From NCBI GenBank assembly GCA_905221605.1, contig CAJNDS010001380.1, forward strand, positions 158,501 to 222,500: a stretch of 64,000 nucleotides of DNA. Reading direction: 5' to 3'. A model generated the notes under the pieces. It did no database searches. It saw nothing but the letters and a program-made list of their open reading frames with translations, and was not told where the DNA came from. The translations under genes and the position numbers were made by a program. This stretch comes from Symbiodinium natans. Lineage: Eukaryota > Sar > Dinophyceae > Suessiales > Symbiodiniaceae. The first letter of the stretch is position 1. The number at the start of each line of letters is the position of its first letter. Below are positions 1 through 10,929 of the stretch, one piece after another.

Positions 1-671
1 GGTGGGGGCTTCCGAGTTTTTTTTGCCACACAACGTGCGCGCCGCCCTCAAACCTGTTAATGCCCTGAACCTTAAATCCCTAAACCCGGAACCCTAAACC
101 CTAAACCCTAAACCCTAAACCCTAAACCCTAAACCCTAAACCCTAAACCCTAACAGCCCTAAACCTTAATCCCTAAACCCTAAAAACTAAAAGCCCTAAG
201 CCCTAGACACCCCAGCTTCTAAGCGTCCTAGGAGTGGAATGTCGATCAACCCACGCCAACGACCCCCGGCGAGTGGCTTGCTGCGTTAAGACCCTAATTT
301 TTAAAAAGGGTTGAGGGTGGAGGGTTTTGGGTTTCGGGTTTAGGGCTTAGGTTTATGGTAGAGGGTTTCGGGTTTAGGGTTCAGGGTTTAGGTTGTGGAC
401 AGGGAGCACATCACTATCCTTAGGGTTCAAGGTGTCGGGTTTAGGTTTTGTCGTTTAGGGTCAGTTTCTGGGTTGAGGTCTCAAGGCTTCTCCCCCCTCC
501 CCGTTGCGGGGCTTGGCTTCGCAATGCTTCTTGAAGTTTGGGGGAGGGTTTACGGTTCTGGGGGTTGTTGTAGTAAAATGATACCGGGACCATAAGGGAA
601 GACTCTCAATTAGTTCTTTCGACCCCTGCAATCCATTAAGGTTTCGGGCCTTGCGGTTTAGGGCTTGGAGC

Positions 672-714
672 TTACAGCCAAGTGGAACAACGAGGAGCAC
701 GAGATGCTTGTTCG
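672..714 (+). CDS. Exon-like island, unknown protein
   Basis: Follows a TTACAG acceptor-like hexamer and reads AKWNNEEHEMLVRE, charged and free of stops, then runs into a TTTAGGG array at 719. No clear GT; a GA donor is possible. Function unknown and too short to assign. Confidence 0.25.
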
Positions 715-783
715 CGAGACTTTAGGGTTTAGGGTTTAGGGTTTAGGGTTTAGGGTTTAGGGTTTAGGGTTTACAGTTTAGGG

Positions 784-894
784 ACCCTTGCCGTGTTGAA
801 GCTTGACATCGCCCACCACTTTGACATCCGCCAGAAGGATTGGAAGGCGGACTTGTGCCGCCAAGACGTGAAGCTCGGACACAGCAAAATGTGC
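784..894 (+). CDS. Exon-like island, unknown protein
   Basis: An open frame of 37 codons between two TTTAGGG arrays, reading ...HHFDIRQKDWKADLCRQD... and ending at ATGTGC followed directly by GTTTAGGG, so that the donor GT sits at the first base of the downstream array. An internal CAG at 832-834 could also be the acceptor. Composition is protein-like. I do not recognise the family; the neighbouring island at 672-714 is open in the same direction. Confidence 0.35.
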
Positions 895-1319
895 GTTTAG
901 GGTTTAGGGTTTAGGGTTTAGGGTTTAGGGTTTAGGGTTTTGGTAAGACCATGAGGTGAGTAGTTCAGACAACTCTGTTCAAGAGGAGCAGAGAAGCAGT
1001 TGTGCAATAAGTGCAGCTTTGTGTTGCTAATGTTCCTTTAGGTGCTTGGACAAGGGTTTAGGGTTTAGGGTTTCGGGTTTCTGGTTTAGGGTTTAGGGTT
1101 ACTCCTTACCTGTTGAGCTAGCGTTCGTTCAACCTGTTGGCAACTTTCCCTTCCCTGAGCCAACAAATCTCAAACCCAACGCCCAAGCCGTAGACCCAAA
1201 TCCCTCAACCCCAAATCCTAAACCCTAAACCCCGAAATCCTAAACCCTACAAATCCTAAACCCTGACCCCCCAATCCTAAACCCTAGCCCTAAACCCTAG
1301 ACCTGGCCCGACTGCTGAG

Positions 1320-1361
1320 GATGGAGGTCGTGCCCGACACGAAGTCTGTTGGTGAAGCCAA
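1320..1361 (+). CDS. Exon-like island (14 codons), unknown protein
   Basis: Bounded by GAG|GATGG and CCAA|GTTGAGGG, with CCCTAAA repeats upstream and TTTAGGG repeats downstream. Reads MEVVPDTKSVGEAK. It shows the same exon-between-arrays layout as the well-supported split gene at 21-42 kb, but no family can be assigned. Confidence 0.3.
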
Positions 1362-1636
1362 GTTGAGGGTTTAGGTTTAGGGTTTAGGGTTTAGGGTTTA
1401 GGGTTTAGGGTTTAGGGTTTAGGGTTTAGGGTTTAGGGTTTAGGGTTAGGGTTTAGGGCCTAGGGCCTAGGGTTTAGGGAGAGGGTCTAGGCGCTTCACA
1501 ACCCGGCGCCAGGATGTGAAGGTTTGCCCCCGAAAAGCCATTAGGCCCTAAAGCTTACATCTGAACCCTGAACCCTAGACCTTGAACCCTAAACCCCAAA
1601 CCCCAATCCCTAAACCCTAAAGCCAAGCTTCTTGAG

Positions 1637-1690
1637 CCACCCGGCCCAATGGATCGCCGGCGTCATCCCTGGCGGTCGCCTGGGGCCCGG
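1637..1690 (+). CDS. Exon-like island, unknown protein
   Basis: Follows CTTGAG and reads HPAQWIAGVIPGGRLGPGK with a strong preference for G or C in third positions. CCCTAAA repeats lie upstream and, unusually, downstream as well. A GC donor (CCCG|GCAAAA) would end it. Function unknown. Confidence 0.3.
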
Positions 1691-4600
1691 CAAAACCCCC
1701 CCCTTATGGACGTTGCTGCTCTTGGTCGGCTTGCTCTAAGAAAGAAGCCCTAGACCCTAAACCCTAAACCCTAAACCCTAAACCCTAAACCCTAAACCCT
1801 AAACCCTAAACCCTAAACCCTAAACCCTAAACCCTAAACCCTAAACCCTAAACCCAATAGCATACCTTTTGGGCATTCCCTATAGAGAAGTTCAGGGGTA
1901 TGGTAACATCCTTCCCTATGTTCTCCTTGTAGAGGTTATATAAGGGTTTTGGGATTGAGGTCTGTTGAAGTTTTCTTGAGCTTGCGGGGCGTAGGTTTGC
2001 CGAACGTTAGCAACCCTCTGAACCTCCGAACCCCAAGCCCTAGACCCTAAACCCTAAATCCGAAACCCTAAACCCTAAACCCTAAACCCTGAGCCCTAAA
2101 CCCTAAGCCCTAAACCCTAAACCCTAAACCCTAAACCCTAAACATTAACAGCTTCCCTTGCCCTGCAAACTTACAGGCATGATGCCAAGAGCAGCATTGC
2201 AATGCGTTTCCGACGCTTCTGAGCCGCGGCTCTCTTGAAACTTAAGCCCTAGGGTTTGAGGGTTTAGGGTTTAGGGCTTGGGGTTTAGGGTTTAGGGTTT
2301 GGGTTTAGGGTTGGGGTTTAGGGTTTGGGGTCTTGGGTTTGGGGTTTAGGGTTTGGGGTTTAGGGTTTGGGGTTCAGGGTTTGGAGTTTGGGGTTTAGGG
2401 TTTAGGGTTTGGGGTTTAGGGGTTTGGGGTTTAGGGTTTAGGGTTTAGGGATTGCGGTTTAGGGTTTAGGGTTTGGGAAAAGGGTTTAGGGTTTGGGGTT
2501 TAAGGTTTGGGGTTTGGGTTCAGGGTTTAGGGTTTAGGGTTTGGGGTTTGGGGTTTGGGGTTTAGGGTTTGGGGTTTGAGTTTTGGGTTTTGGGTTTTGG
2601 GATTTGGGGATTTGGGCATATACCCTAAACCACATCCCAAACCCCAAGCCCTAAACCCTAAACGCTAAGATTTCACCTTCGAGCCCTGTTTCAGGGGGCA
2701 CAGACTTTTTGTTCGGGACTTGGGGTCGTTAGGGTCTTTTGCGTGTCGTCTTTCGGGTTCAAAGGGAGGCTGCGGTGTTTTGGGGGGTTGAGGGTTCAGG
2801 GTTTAGGGTTTAGGGTTTAGGGTTTAGGGTTTAGGGTTTAGGGTTTAGGGTTTAGGGTTTAGGGTTTAGGGTTCAAGCCCTGCCAGGCCTTCAGGGGTTG
2901 GGGTTTCGGGTTTAGGGTTTCAGGGTTTATCCTTGCACTTTGTTGAGGTACACTGGGCCCTGGGATCCTAAAAGAGAAGCCGGCTCGTCGCCCGATAGCA
3001 CAGCTCAGTAGTACGTGGAGCGTGCGCTGAGACTACAGAGGCGGCGTGTGCATTGAGCAACCAGAGAGCGGGTTTAGGGTTCAGGGTCTAGCGGTTTAGG
3101 AGTCTAGGGTTGAGAGTAGACGCTAGCGCCTACGAACCCTAAGCCTCATGGGTTTGATGACGTTTTTTTTTTTTTTTCCAAAATCCCATCCCTTTATTTC
3201 GAAGCATACTACTATATAAGCCGTGAATAGTTTAGAAACACCATGCCTTAGGTACGAGTCGCTTGGAAGGCCTAGGGCTTTGATTCAGAGCCACTCTAAA
3301 CCTCAAACCCTACATGACCTAAACCCTGAACCCTAAGCCCTAAGCCCTAAACCCTAAACCCTAAACCCTAAACCCTAAACCCTAAACCCTAAACCCTAAA
3401 CCCTAAACCCTAACGCTCCAAGGACGTATGACGTGTTTAGGGTGTAGGGCTCTCTGGTCCCTCCTGCTTGCTTCGTTAACAGGTCTTGGCTCCGCAGAAA
3501 CAGCCCCCCGGACCCTGAAGGAGGGGAGATATGGGGGGTTTCCCTAAATAGGGGTGCCCTTCGTGGAGGGTGTTCAGGGTTTTGGGTTTAGGGACTAGGG
3601 TTTAGGGTAATCTCAAGGAGTTTCGAGTATTTTTATTCTTTCGAGGTTTTCACTCTATGATTCTGACTCCTATCCTGGGAAATACCCCATATATTCGAGC
3701 CTGGGCCACGCAGTGCCAGTGCTTGCTGGAGGTTTGAAAGCCAACGGCGCAGCGGTTTCGAAGACCCTCAACCCCAAACCCAAAACCCAAAGCGCTTAAG
3801 GCCCCTGTGGCGCTCAGGGTTCAGGGTTTCTACCGCTTGCTGAAGAACCACCAAGAAAGTAATGACAATGATCCCTAGATTACCCTTGTATTAGGGTTTA
3901 GGGTTTAGGGTTTAGGGTTTAGGGTTTAGGGTTTAGGGATTTAGCTTTGCGGGCTTGGGAGGGTCAGGGCTGAGAGCGTTTCATTCCGCAGTTGCGTTTT
4001 GCGCCTTGCGGTGTGTCTCGCCGGGGGGGTCCCTATTAAGGACCGTTCGTAAAACCCTAAACCCTAAACCCAGTATAAGGGGGGGAACATCCCAAGTGTA
4101 GGGTTTAGGGTGCAGGTTTGTGGCTTAAGGTAGCTGGACTCTTAGTATAGAAGCACTGCCAGGTTTAGGGTTCAGGGCGTAACATTCTTCGTTTTTTTAC
4201 TCAGTCATACCTCTCGAAAACCTACTATATACTAGAACGGAATATTGAACATTTTAAGGGGCAGGGCCTAAACCCTAAACCCTAAACCCTCAACCCTAAA
4301 CCCCAAACCCCAAACCCTAAACCCTAAACCCTAAGCCCTAAACCCTAAACCCTAAACCCTAAACCCTTTCAGGAGGAGGGGAGTGCTGCTTGCCCCACCT
4401 GGCCGGACGCGTTTTAAACAATGAGCCCCATTCCCCTATACAGTCTCTTTTGAGGTTGTAGGGTTTAGGGTTGAGTTTAGAAACCCTAAACTCTGACCCT
4501 GAACCCTTTAACAGCTGAGCCTAAAATCCAACCCTGAACCGTATACACCCTGAACCCTAAACCCTAAACCCTAAACCCTAAACCCTAAATCTGGTTCAAG

Positions 4601-6138
4601 GTTCGCGCCAGGACGGCAGACCAGGTTTAGTGTCCTCAATAAGGATTGGGCATGCCTACAGAAAAAAGACAGGCTTTCCGGGTCTAAACCCTATAAACCC
4701 TAAACCCTAAACCCTAAACCCTAAACCCTAAACCCTAAACCCTAAACCCCATCATAGGGCCAAGGCCGCCCTTCCGCGAAGGCCCCCGTGTTGCGCCGGG
4801 CTGGGAAAGACCCCCCATCACCGCTACTCTTGACGTGCGTGTGCAGCGGGCCGGACCACAGACCAGACTGTCAACACCTAAACCCTAAACCCTAAACCCT
4901 AAACCCTAAACCCTAAACCCTAAACCCTAAAAACCTTCTAAGCCCTAAACCCTAAACCCTATAAACCTTCTAAACCCTAAATACTCTAAGAAATATTCAA
5001 CATACCCCAGGGCATGCCCCTTGAAAGAAACTAAGGGGTATTGTAAAATTCTCCCTTAGACTCCCTTATATTATCTTTTCATATAGGTTAGGGGGTATGG
5101 TTTGGAGTATGGTGAATGTTTCTGAGATATACACCTTGTGAACCTTATAATACAATCCCTCTAAACCCTACAAACCGTACAAGCCTTATTACATATAAAA
5201 GTTAATGGACCTATAAACCTTCGAATCTGCATAAACCGGTAACACAAATTTTGTAGACCCGATAAAGCTTACAAACCCTATAAGCCGAATAAACCTCGAA
5301 CTGTAAATCTTGTGAACCTGGCAATATCAACTTATAAACCCTAGAAACCCTACAAGCACCAGGTAGGGTTTGGGGGGTTTTTAGGGTCTAGGGCTTATAG
5401 GTTTTAGCTGATGAGGGTTCAGGATTCAGTGTTTAGGGCTTTGGAGGGATTAGGACTTAGGATCTGTAAAGGGCTTCGTATTACATACGATGAGTTTAGG
5501 ATTAGGCGGCTTAGCATTAGATCTGTGGGTCCCGCTGTATCTCTTGCAATGTTGAGCCCCACGCCAGCCGTTGCCGCGGCCTTGCCAACTGGGGCGCGCC
5601 TGGTGACCGAAGTAGAGGGAGACTCCGCAACCCTGCAACCCTAAACCCTAAACCCTAAACCCTAAACCCTAAACCCTAAACCCTAAACCCTAAACCCTAA
5701 ACCCCACACCCTAAACTCCAAATCTAAGGCCCTTTCTGCGCAGATGGAAATCGCATTTTCGGGGTTAGAATTTTTCAGTGTCTACCCCAAACCTGAAACC
5801 CTTGGGAAACCAGAAGCCCTAATTAAACCTTATAAACATCGGTTGCTACAGGCAGCAGCTTTTGATTTTGCGCTCGGCCGAATGGTGCTTCGCTCCGCTT
5901 GACAGCCCTGGCTTGGACAGGTACCCCTAGGCGTTCTACGTCTAAGGCAAGCTACATGGTCCCTGAATAGGGATTTAGGGCTTAGGGTTTAGGGTTTAGG
6001 GGTCTCTTCATATGCTCCCATACCTTTTGAATCGTTCTGACGTATGGGCGTGTTTTTTGGGGTATATGGCCCATACATAACAGGAACGTTGTGACCACGC
6101 TAGCCTACGAGTCTGCCCTGGGGTTAGGGTCTGAAAGG

Positions 6139-6143
6139 GCCTA
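6139..6143. repeat. Target-site duplication GCCTA, left copy
   Basis: GCCTA immediately precedes the 5' LTR and is repeated exactly after the 3' LTR at 15354-15358. Five base pairs is the usual target duplication for Ty1/copia integrases. The right flank continues as CCCTAAA repeats, so the element landed in or beside a telomere-like array. Confidence 0.9.
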
Positions 6144-6265
6144 TGATTCGATGTGAGAGTTTTCATAGGTTACAGGATGCATGTTTCACTTCTTACGACA
6201 TCGTTGTTGGCTCAAGCCTGGAAAAAGGTGTGCTGGTAGATTAGCCCAAACTTAATCTCCGTTCA
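6144..6265 (+). repeat. 5' LTR (122 bp)
   Basis: Identical by eye to 15232-15353, beginning TGATTCG and ending CCGTTCA. It is very short for a copia LTR. It contains TTGGCTCAAG at 6207-6216, matching the 3' end of the dinoflagellate spliced leader. I see no TATA box. Confidence 0.95.
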
Positions 6266-6277
6266 TGGTAGCGGAGC
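6266..6277 (+). promoter_or_regulatory. Primer-binding site (initiator-tRNA-Met type)
   Basis: TGGTAGCGGAGC starts at the base after the LTR. TGG is the complement of a tRNA CCA end, and TGGTAGC(A/G)GAG is what the 3' end of eukaryotic initiator tRNA-Met would give, the usual primer for copia elements. The match to this species' tRNA is inferred. Confidence 0.75.
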
Positions 6278-6301
6278 GACTCGGTTGAAGCCGCTTCGTA
6301 T

Positions 6302-6536
6302 GTGTGGAACCTGTTGCCGCAGAGCACGAAGAAGCAGGATCATCCAGGAACGTTGGGCACGATTGGTTCGACGTTTGCAGCGGATTCGCCGGCTGCAACG
6401 CATCTGGCACAATTTGGGATTGCATCTTCAGACTTTGCTGGGGACGCAGACTTTCAGGAGGTTGTTGTCAAGGACACACCCTCGGGAGGATTGAACCACT
6501 TGGGCGAATCGGCCCAAGGAGGTAGAGAAAGGAGAA
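6302..6536 (+). CDS. Leader open frame upstream of gag
   Basis: Before the gag ATG at 6537 the leader holds an open frame beginning MWNLLPQSTKK and containing GTLGTIGSTFAADSP and VVVKDTPSGGLNHLGES, which looks protein-like. It is in a different frame from gag and runs past 6537 as an overlap to 6985. It could be a small upstream frame, or an amino-terminal gag part separated by a further frameshift. Gag starting MATPEQL at 6537 is enough for a complete protein, so this is uncertain. Confidence 0.3.
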
Positions 6537-9500
6537 ATGGCAACTCCAGAACAGCTAGTGCAAGAAATTGCAGCGCTGAGGCAAGAACTCGCGCGCCAAG
6601 CGCAGCAACACCAACAGGACTTGGAGCAAGTGAGAACAGAAAGTCAGCAGCGGACAAACGAGGCTACGCAAGCGGCCTTAGCTGCGCAAGGGCAGCTGGG
6701 CACGATACCGAATGTTGTCCGAGAGATGGGACAAACATTGCAGAATGCATTGAGAGAGCGAGACAAAGAACTGGTGGAGGCTATGAGAAGCTCGTCGAGC
6801 GACAAAGGAAAGATGGTGTTGGTAGACACAAAAGGGCTTGGAAAGCCGAGCATGTTTTCGGGAGATGCAGAACAGTATCTTCCTTGGAGGCACAGAATGA
6901 CGGCATATGTGTGCTCAATTTATCCAGAGCTACGAGAAGTTCTGGAATGGTGCGAAGAAAGAGAGAAAAGCATTTCGTCGGATGAGCTCTCGGAAGCTTT
7001 TGGCGAAAAGGCCGATGAAATAGATCGAATACCAAAGCTCTTCGACAAGTCAATGGAGTTGTCGTCTGCATTGCAGATGGTGACTGCGAAAGAGCCGTTT
7101 GCGATTGTCATCAACTGCAGCACGAATGGGTTTGAGGCTTGGCGAAGACTAGCTCGGAGGTATGATCCGGCTACAGCATCCAGGAAAAGATCCATGCTCA
7201 AGTCGGTGATCAACCCCCAGAAACAAAAGCTTGAACACCTGCCTCAAGCGATCGAAGAATGGCTTGATGCAATCGCATCGTATGAGAAAAGAAAGGATGC
7301 TTCCGGAAATCGAGGAAAGATTCCAGAAGAGATCAAGATTGCAGCTTTGGAATCCATGCTACCGCAAGACTTGGAAGCTCATGTGCAGTTGAACCAGTCG
7401 AAGTTTGTCGGCTTCGAAGACTTGCTTGAGGAAGTTACGCGGTACGTAGAACACCGCACAGGCAAGACTTTGAAGGCGTTTTCGACGACCCAGATCGCTG
7501 GCAAAGAAGCCCTTGGCGACCCGATGGATGTTTCATCTGTTGGGAAAGGCCTAGGCAAGCACCAGCAGAAAACAAAGTTTCTGGGAACCTGCAACAACTG
7601 CGGAAGAACAGGACACAAGGCAGCCGATTGCTGGTCTTCAGCAAAGGGCGCCAAGGGAAGCTACTCAAAACAAGGTCCAGGGAAAGGAACACAAGGAAAG
7701 CCCAAGGGGTACTCAAACCCCAAAGGAGGTCAGCCGAATCCCAAAGGGACTAAAGGTCCCAAAGCGGGAAAAGGCAAGGGAAAGACTTCCAGCGGAAAGG
7801 GCAAAGGCAAGGCGAAGAAGGGCAAAGGAAAAGGAAAGTACACCAACAGCATAGAAGAAGCCACTGGTGACGAAGAGTGGCAAGAAGAAGGAGCCCAGAA
7901 CGAAGAGCCTTGGGAGCAAGACGAATGGACAGGAGAACAAAGCTGGGAGGAATGGCCAGAGGAAAGCGAATGGAACGAAGGAAACGGGCTGCTAATAGGT
8001 GGCCTAGAGGAAGGAAGGAAAGAGAAGAAAGAAGAGAAAAGAAGAGAGAAGACAGAAGAAAAGGAGACAAAGAAAGGAAAGAGTTCCGCAGCCGTTTCGG
8101 GCCCAAGCGGGTCCAGAGGCCCAACAAGGAAAATGCCGGGTTTCGGGGACCGCCTGCGAAATGCAGGAATAGACCCGGAACAGCTGGAAGGACTGAACGA
8201 CGATGAGGCACAAGAACTACAGGACGCATTGCTCGAAAGCTTGGCGGCGCTCCAGGCTAGGAGAGCTAAAGCACGGAATACGCAACCAGAAGAAGCAGTG
8301 CCAGCCAAGACAAAGGCAAAGGAGGAGGCCAAGGCCAGCTCGAGTGCTTCGCTCGGTGCGCGGCCTAGACCTGCCTTCGTGAGACCGCCTTCAGGGCCGC
8401 CGCCTCCCAAAGGGAAAGTGTCAGGAAGCACAAAGCCGGCTGAACCGGTGAAACCACCGTCGGTTCGAGCGAAGGCAGCGCAAATGCTGCCGAGACCGAA
8501 GTACACCAGTGAAAGTTCCACGCCAAAGTCTGGTGGGAGAGTTCCAGTTCCAGGGTCCGTTCGGCCCGCGGAACCAAAGGGACCACCGCCGGTTAAGACA
8601 AGAGGAAGTCGGGAGCGTGGAAGGTCACTGGAAAGGGCCCCGAAGTCACCTAGGACTTCGGGCAAGGAGCCCAAGAAGCACGAAGAGGAAAGGAATAGAG
8701 AGAAAGCGAGCGGAAGCGAGGACCCCAAGAAGCACGAAGAGGAAAGGAATAAAGAGAAAGCGAGCGGAAGCGAGGAAACCAAAGGAAGCAGATACAAGCC
8801 AAAGAAGAAGCTGACGCTCAGGGTGATGCGAGAACTAAAGTCGAAGGAAGATTGGGCGAAAATGAACTACAGCCAACGCAGAGAGCACCAAGAGAGAATC
8901 CGTCACCTACTGCCGCCTGGAACCGTTGGACAACAGATCCTTAAGAAGCAAGGAAGTGCGTGCAGCACGTGTCGGAGCAGAAGAAGAAAGACTCGGAAAG
9001 CTGTGCAAGAATACCTTGCGAGGAAGAGGAAAGAATACGAGAGCCTCAAGAAGCCGCCGCCAGTTGGACTCGCGAGAAGTTTGCTGCGTAGAGAAGGTAT
9101 GCTGAAGCCACCGGGAGAAAGACAGGGACCCAGCAAGAAGGGACCCAAGGAAGAGAAAGAAGCTTCGGAAGAATCCGAAGGGAAGAGTGTGGAGCCCCCG
9201 AGCAGCGGCCAGGAAGAATGGTCGGAGGAAGAGGAGCCCAAGGAAAGCGACGAGACCGTGGAGGTCAACGAAGAAGAGGAGGAGCAAGGACCTCCCGGAA
9301 GAGAGAAGCCAACAAGCCACTCGGGCGTTTCGCCCGCTGGAGGCTTTGAGCTAGAAGTAGAAGAGCTCCAGCCGGAACGTCGGCCGAAGGAGCCAAGCGA
9401 GAAAGAGAAGGCCCGCGCTAGGGAAGAGCACGCAGCAAGGATGCGAGCTCTGCAAGGTCAACAGCTTGCGCCAGCGGAAGCAAAGCCTAAGGCTGAAGCA

Positions 9501-10559
9501 AAGGCTATTGCGAAAGCGAGTGACGCGACAGCAGACGCCACGTCGATGTCTTCGTCGGCGGCGATGCAGAACATGCTGCAGGGCAGCCTGTTAGGAAGTC
9601 TTACGCAAGATCGGGGCCGCCTGCTGAAAAGGCTCGAGGAGTTCAAGAAAGAAGAAATGAGCGAGGACGACTTTGAGGAAAAGTCGCAGATCGAGGCCGA
9701 GCTGGAAAGCATCCTCGAACAAATCGCAAAGTTGAAAGAACGCGGATTGGCCAGGCCTGCGCCCAAAGCAGCAGGACGACTGGACCAGTCAGTGCACGAT
9801 GCGAGATATCGTGCGGCCATCGCAAAAGGGATGTCACACGCAAAGGCGTGGAAGGAAGAGAAAGGAAGAAGGCGAGCTGCGCAGCAGCGCCAACAAGGAG
9901 AAAAGGAGCGCGCCACGCTCAACGTGGAGATGCAAGAGGCCTGGGCAAAGCACTTCACCACAGTGCCCGGGCGCAAAGAAGACAAAGTGCAAGTCGACGC
10001 CGTCGAGACCGTGACCGTCGACAGCAGCGGCAAGGAGATCGACCCAAGCACAGTCCGGAGTTCGGTCGCGGTGCCGCTGACGAGAAAGGAGAGAACGTAC
10101 TACCGCCAGGAGTACGAAGAAGAGCTGAAGCCAAGAAAGGAGAAGGTGGAAAAGCCGCCTGACCCGGAGAGACGGCGGAGAGTCAACGAAAAGAGAGCCA
10201 TGAGAAGAAAGAGGCTTGCAAACAAGAACAAAGGAAAGGGCAAGCAGAAGGGAAAGCAAGAAAGCAAAGCCCGAGGAGAAAAGAGAAAGGAGCCGCCCGA
10301 AGAAGACGAAGACGAAGAAGATGAAGACGAAGACTGGGGCGACTGGAAGAAGCCACCGAGAGATCCCGATGAACCTCGGGACCCTCCTGAAGGAGAAGCA
10401 CTTGTGGTGGCGTCGGTCGAGACGACTATGGCCACGAACGCCGTTTCGGCGTCCGGAGGCCGTGGTTCGCAACGCGGCCAGGAACGCGTCGAAGTGAACT
10501 TCGACAGCGGAGCCGCTGTGACGGTAGTGCCACTGCATGAAGTTCGGCAACGGAAATGA
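6537..10559 (+). CDS. gag: Copia Gag and start of protease
   Basis: A 1340-codon frame. Residues 1-95 are Gln/Glu-rich and probably coiled coil. About 95-330 is the copia Gag-like region (GLGKPSMFSGDAEQYLPW, FEAWRRLARRYDP). A zinc knuckle CNNCGRTGHKAADC (CX2CX4HX4C) lies near residues 352-365 and binds RNA in this family. A very long Lys/Gly- and Glu/Lys-rich linker follows (370-1300). The aspartic protease motif DSGAAVTVVP begins near 1322, the catalytic DSG being intact. The frame stops at 10557-10559 just after the motif and the rest of the protease is in the +1 frame. Start chosen because MATPEQL opens the coiled-coil region and the frame is closed soon upstream. The linker is much longer than in plant copia elements. 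Confidence 0.9.
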   Translation: MATPEQLVQEIAALRQELARQAQQHQQDLEQVRTESQQRTNEATQAALAAQGQLGTIPNVVREMGQTLQNALRERDKELVEAMRSSSSDKGKMVLVDTKGLGKPSMFSGDAEQYLPWRHRMTAYVCSIYPELREVLEWCEEREKSISSDELSEAFGEKADEIDRIPKLFDKSMELSSALQMVTAKEPFAIVINCSTNGFEAWRRLARRYDPATASRKRSMLKSVINPQKQKLEHLPQAIEEWLDAIASYEKRKDASGNRGKIPEEIKIAALESMLPQDLEAHVQLNQSKFVGFEDLLEEVTRYVEHRTGKTLKAFSTTQIAGKEALGDPMDVSSVGKGLGKHQQKTKFLGTCNNCGRTGHKAADCWSSAKGAKGSYSKQGPGKGTQGKPKGYSNPKGGQPNPKGTKGPKAGKGKGKTSSGKGKGKAKKGKGKGKYTNSIEEATGDEEWQEEGAQNEEPWEQDEWTGEQSWEEWPEESEWNEGNGLLIGGLEEGRKEKKEEKRREKTEEKETKKGKSSAAVSGPSGSRGPTRKMPGFGDRLRNAGIDPEQLEGLNDDEAQELQDALLESLAALQARRAKARNTQPEEAVPAKTKAKEEAKASSSASLGARPRPAFVRPPSGPPPPKGKVSGSTKPAEPVKPPSVRAKAAQMLPRPKYTSESSTPKSGGRVPVPGSVRPAEPKGPPPVKTRGSRERGRSLERAPKSPRTSGKEPKKHEEERNREKASGSEDPKKHEEERNKEKASGSEETKGSRYKPKKKLTLRVMRELKSKEDWAKMNYSQRREHQERIRHLLPPGTVGQQILKKQGSACSTCRSRRRKTRKAVQEYLARKRKEYESLKKPPPVGLARSLLRREGMLKPPGERQGPSKKGPKEEKEASEESEGKSVEPPSSGQEEWSEEEEPKESDETVEVNEEEEEQGPPGREKPTSHSGVSPAGGFELEVEELQPERRPKEPSEKEKARAREEHAARMRALQGQQLAPAEAKPKAEAKAIAKASDATADATSMSSSAAMQNMLQGSLLGSLTQDRGRLLKRLEEFKKEEMSEDDFEEKSQIEAELESILEQIAKLKERGLARPAPKAAGRLDQSVHDARYRAAIAKGMSHAKAWKEEKGRRRAAQQRQQGEKERATLNVEMQEAWAKHFTTVPGRKEDKVQVDAVETVTVDSSGKEIDPSTVRSSVAVPLTRKERTYYRQEYEEELKPRKEKVEKPPDPERRRRVNEKRAMRRKRLANKNKGKGKQKGKQESKARGEKRKEPPEEDEDEEDEDEDWGDWKKPPRDPDEPRDPPEGEALVVASVETTMATNAVSASGGRGSQRGQERVEVNFDSGAAVTVVPLHEVRQRK

Positions 10560-10929
10560 AAGGCCCAGAGAAGAAATGAAGTTCAAGACAGCGAGCGGTG
10601 AAAACATCGCAGACCATGGGCCCATCAAGTTGAAGGGCACCACGTCGACCGGGAACAATGCAACACTGCATGGTCGTCTGGCGGACGTCCATCGTGTTCT
10701 TGGTTCGGCTTCGGATATTTGCAAGACTCACCACGCCGTCCTCGGAGACAATGGTGGGTATCTTATCCCGAAGCAAAATGCGTTTGGCAAGGAGTTCAAC
10801 ATGATGATGCGAAAGCTGGTGAGAAAATACCGCGACGACCCCCGCAGCGCTACCAGACTCCACGTAAGGCGCGGAGTCTATGTGTTCGACTTGTCATGCT
10901 CCCCTTTTCCGGGGCAGCAAGACGCGTAA
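10537..10929 (+). CDS. pol: Protease remainder, shifted frame
   Basis: Overlaps the end of the gag frame by 23 bases in the +1 frame. It continues the protease after DSGAA: FGNG, YKTASGE-like FKTASGENIADHGPIKLKG, then GRLADVHRVLGSASDICK, ending FPGQQDA. The content fits the region that normally follows the active site without a break, so a one-base insertion (or two-base loss) probably lies in about 10533-10548. There is no homopolymer there that would make a simple base-calling slip obvious. Confidence 0.75.
   Translation: MKFGNGNERPREEMKFKTASGENIADHGPIKLKGTTSTGNNATLHGRLADVHRVLGSASDICKTHHAVLGDNGGYLIPKQNAFGKEFNMMMRKLVRKYRDDPRSATRLHVRRGVYVFDLSCSPFPGQQDA

Larger units (their letters stand above)
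1..6138. repeat. Mosaic of interstitial TTTAGGG/CCCTAAA arrays, no full-length gene
   Basis: Short arrays of the heptamer alternate in orientation: CCCTAAA type near 90-160, 1744-1857, 2040-2145, 3330-3413, 4685-4750, 4875-4930 and 5640-5705; TTTAGGG type near 719-780, 897-940, 1366-1480, 2785-2872 and 3893-3940. A degenerate TTTGGGG/TTTAGGG run fills about 2255-2600. Between arrays lie 40-120 bp GC-rich islands, some open with splice-like edges and listed separately. The stretch 4980-5400 is AT-rich with diverged 'aaaccctata' units and no coding signal that I can see. The mixed orientation argues against a chromosome end. Confidence 0.85.

Noticed and set aside
1-6138. Possible chromosome end
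   Set aside because: Arrays are short, degenerate and switch orientation many times; a telomere would be long and in one orientation at the very end.
7379-10435. Many minus-strand and alternative-frame ORFs over gag
   Set aside because: Shadows of the long Lys/Glu-rich gag frame, whose composition suppresses stops in other frames.
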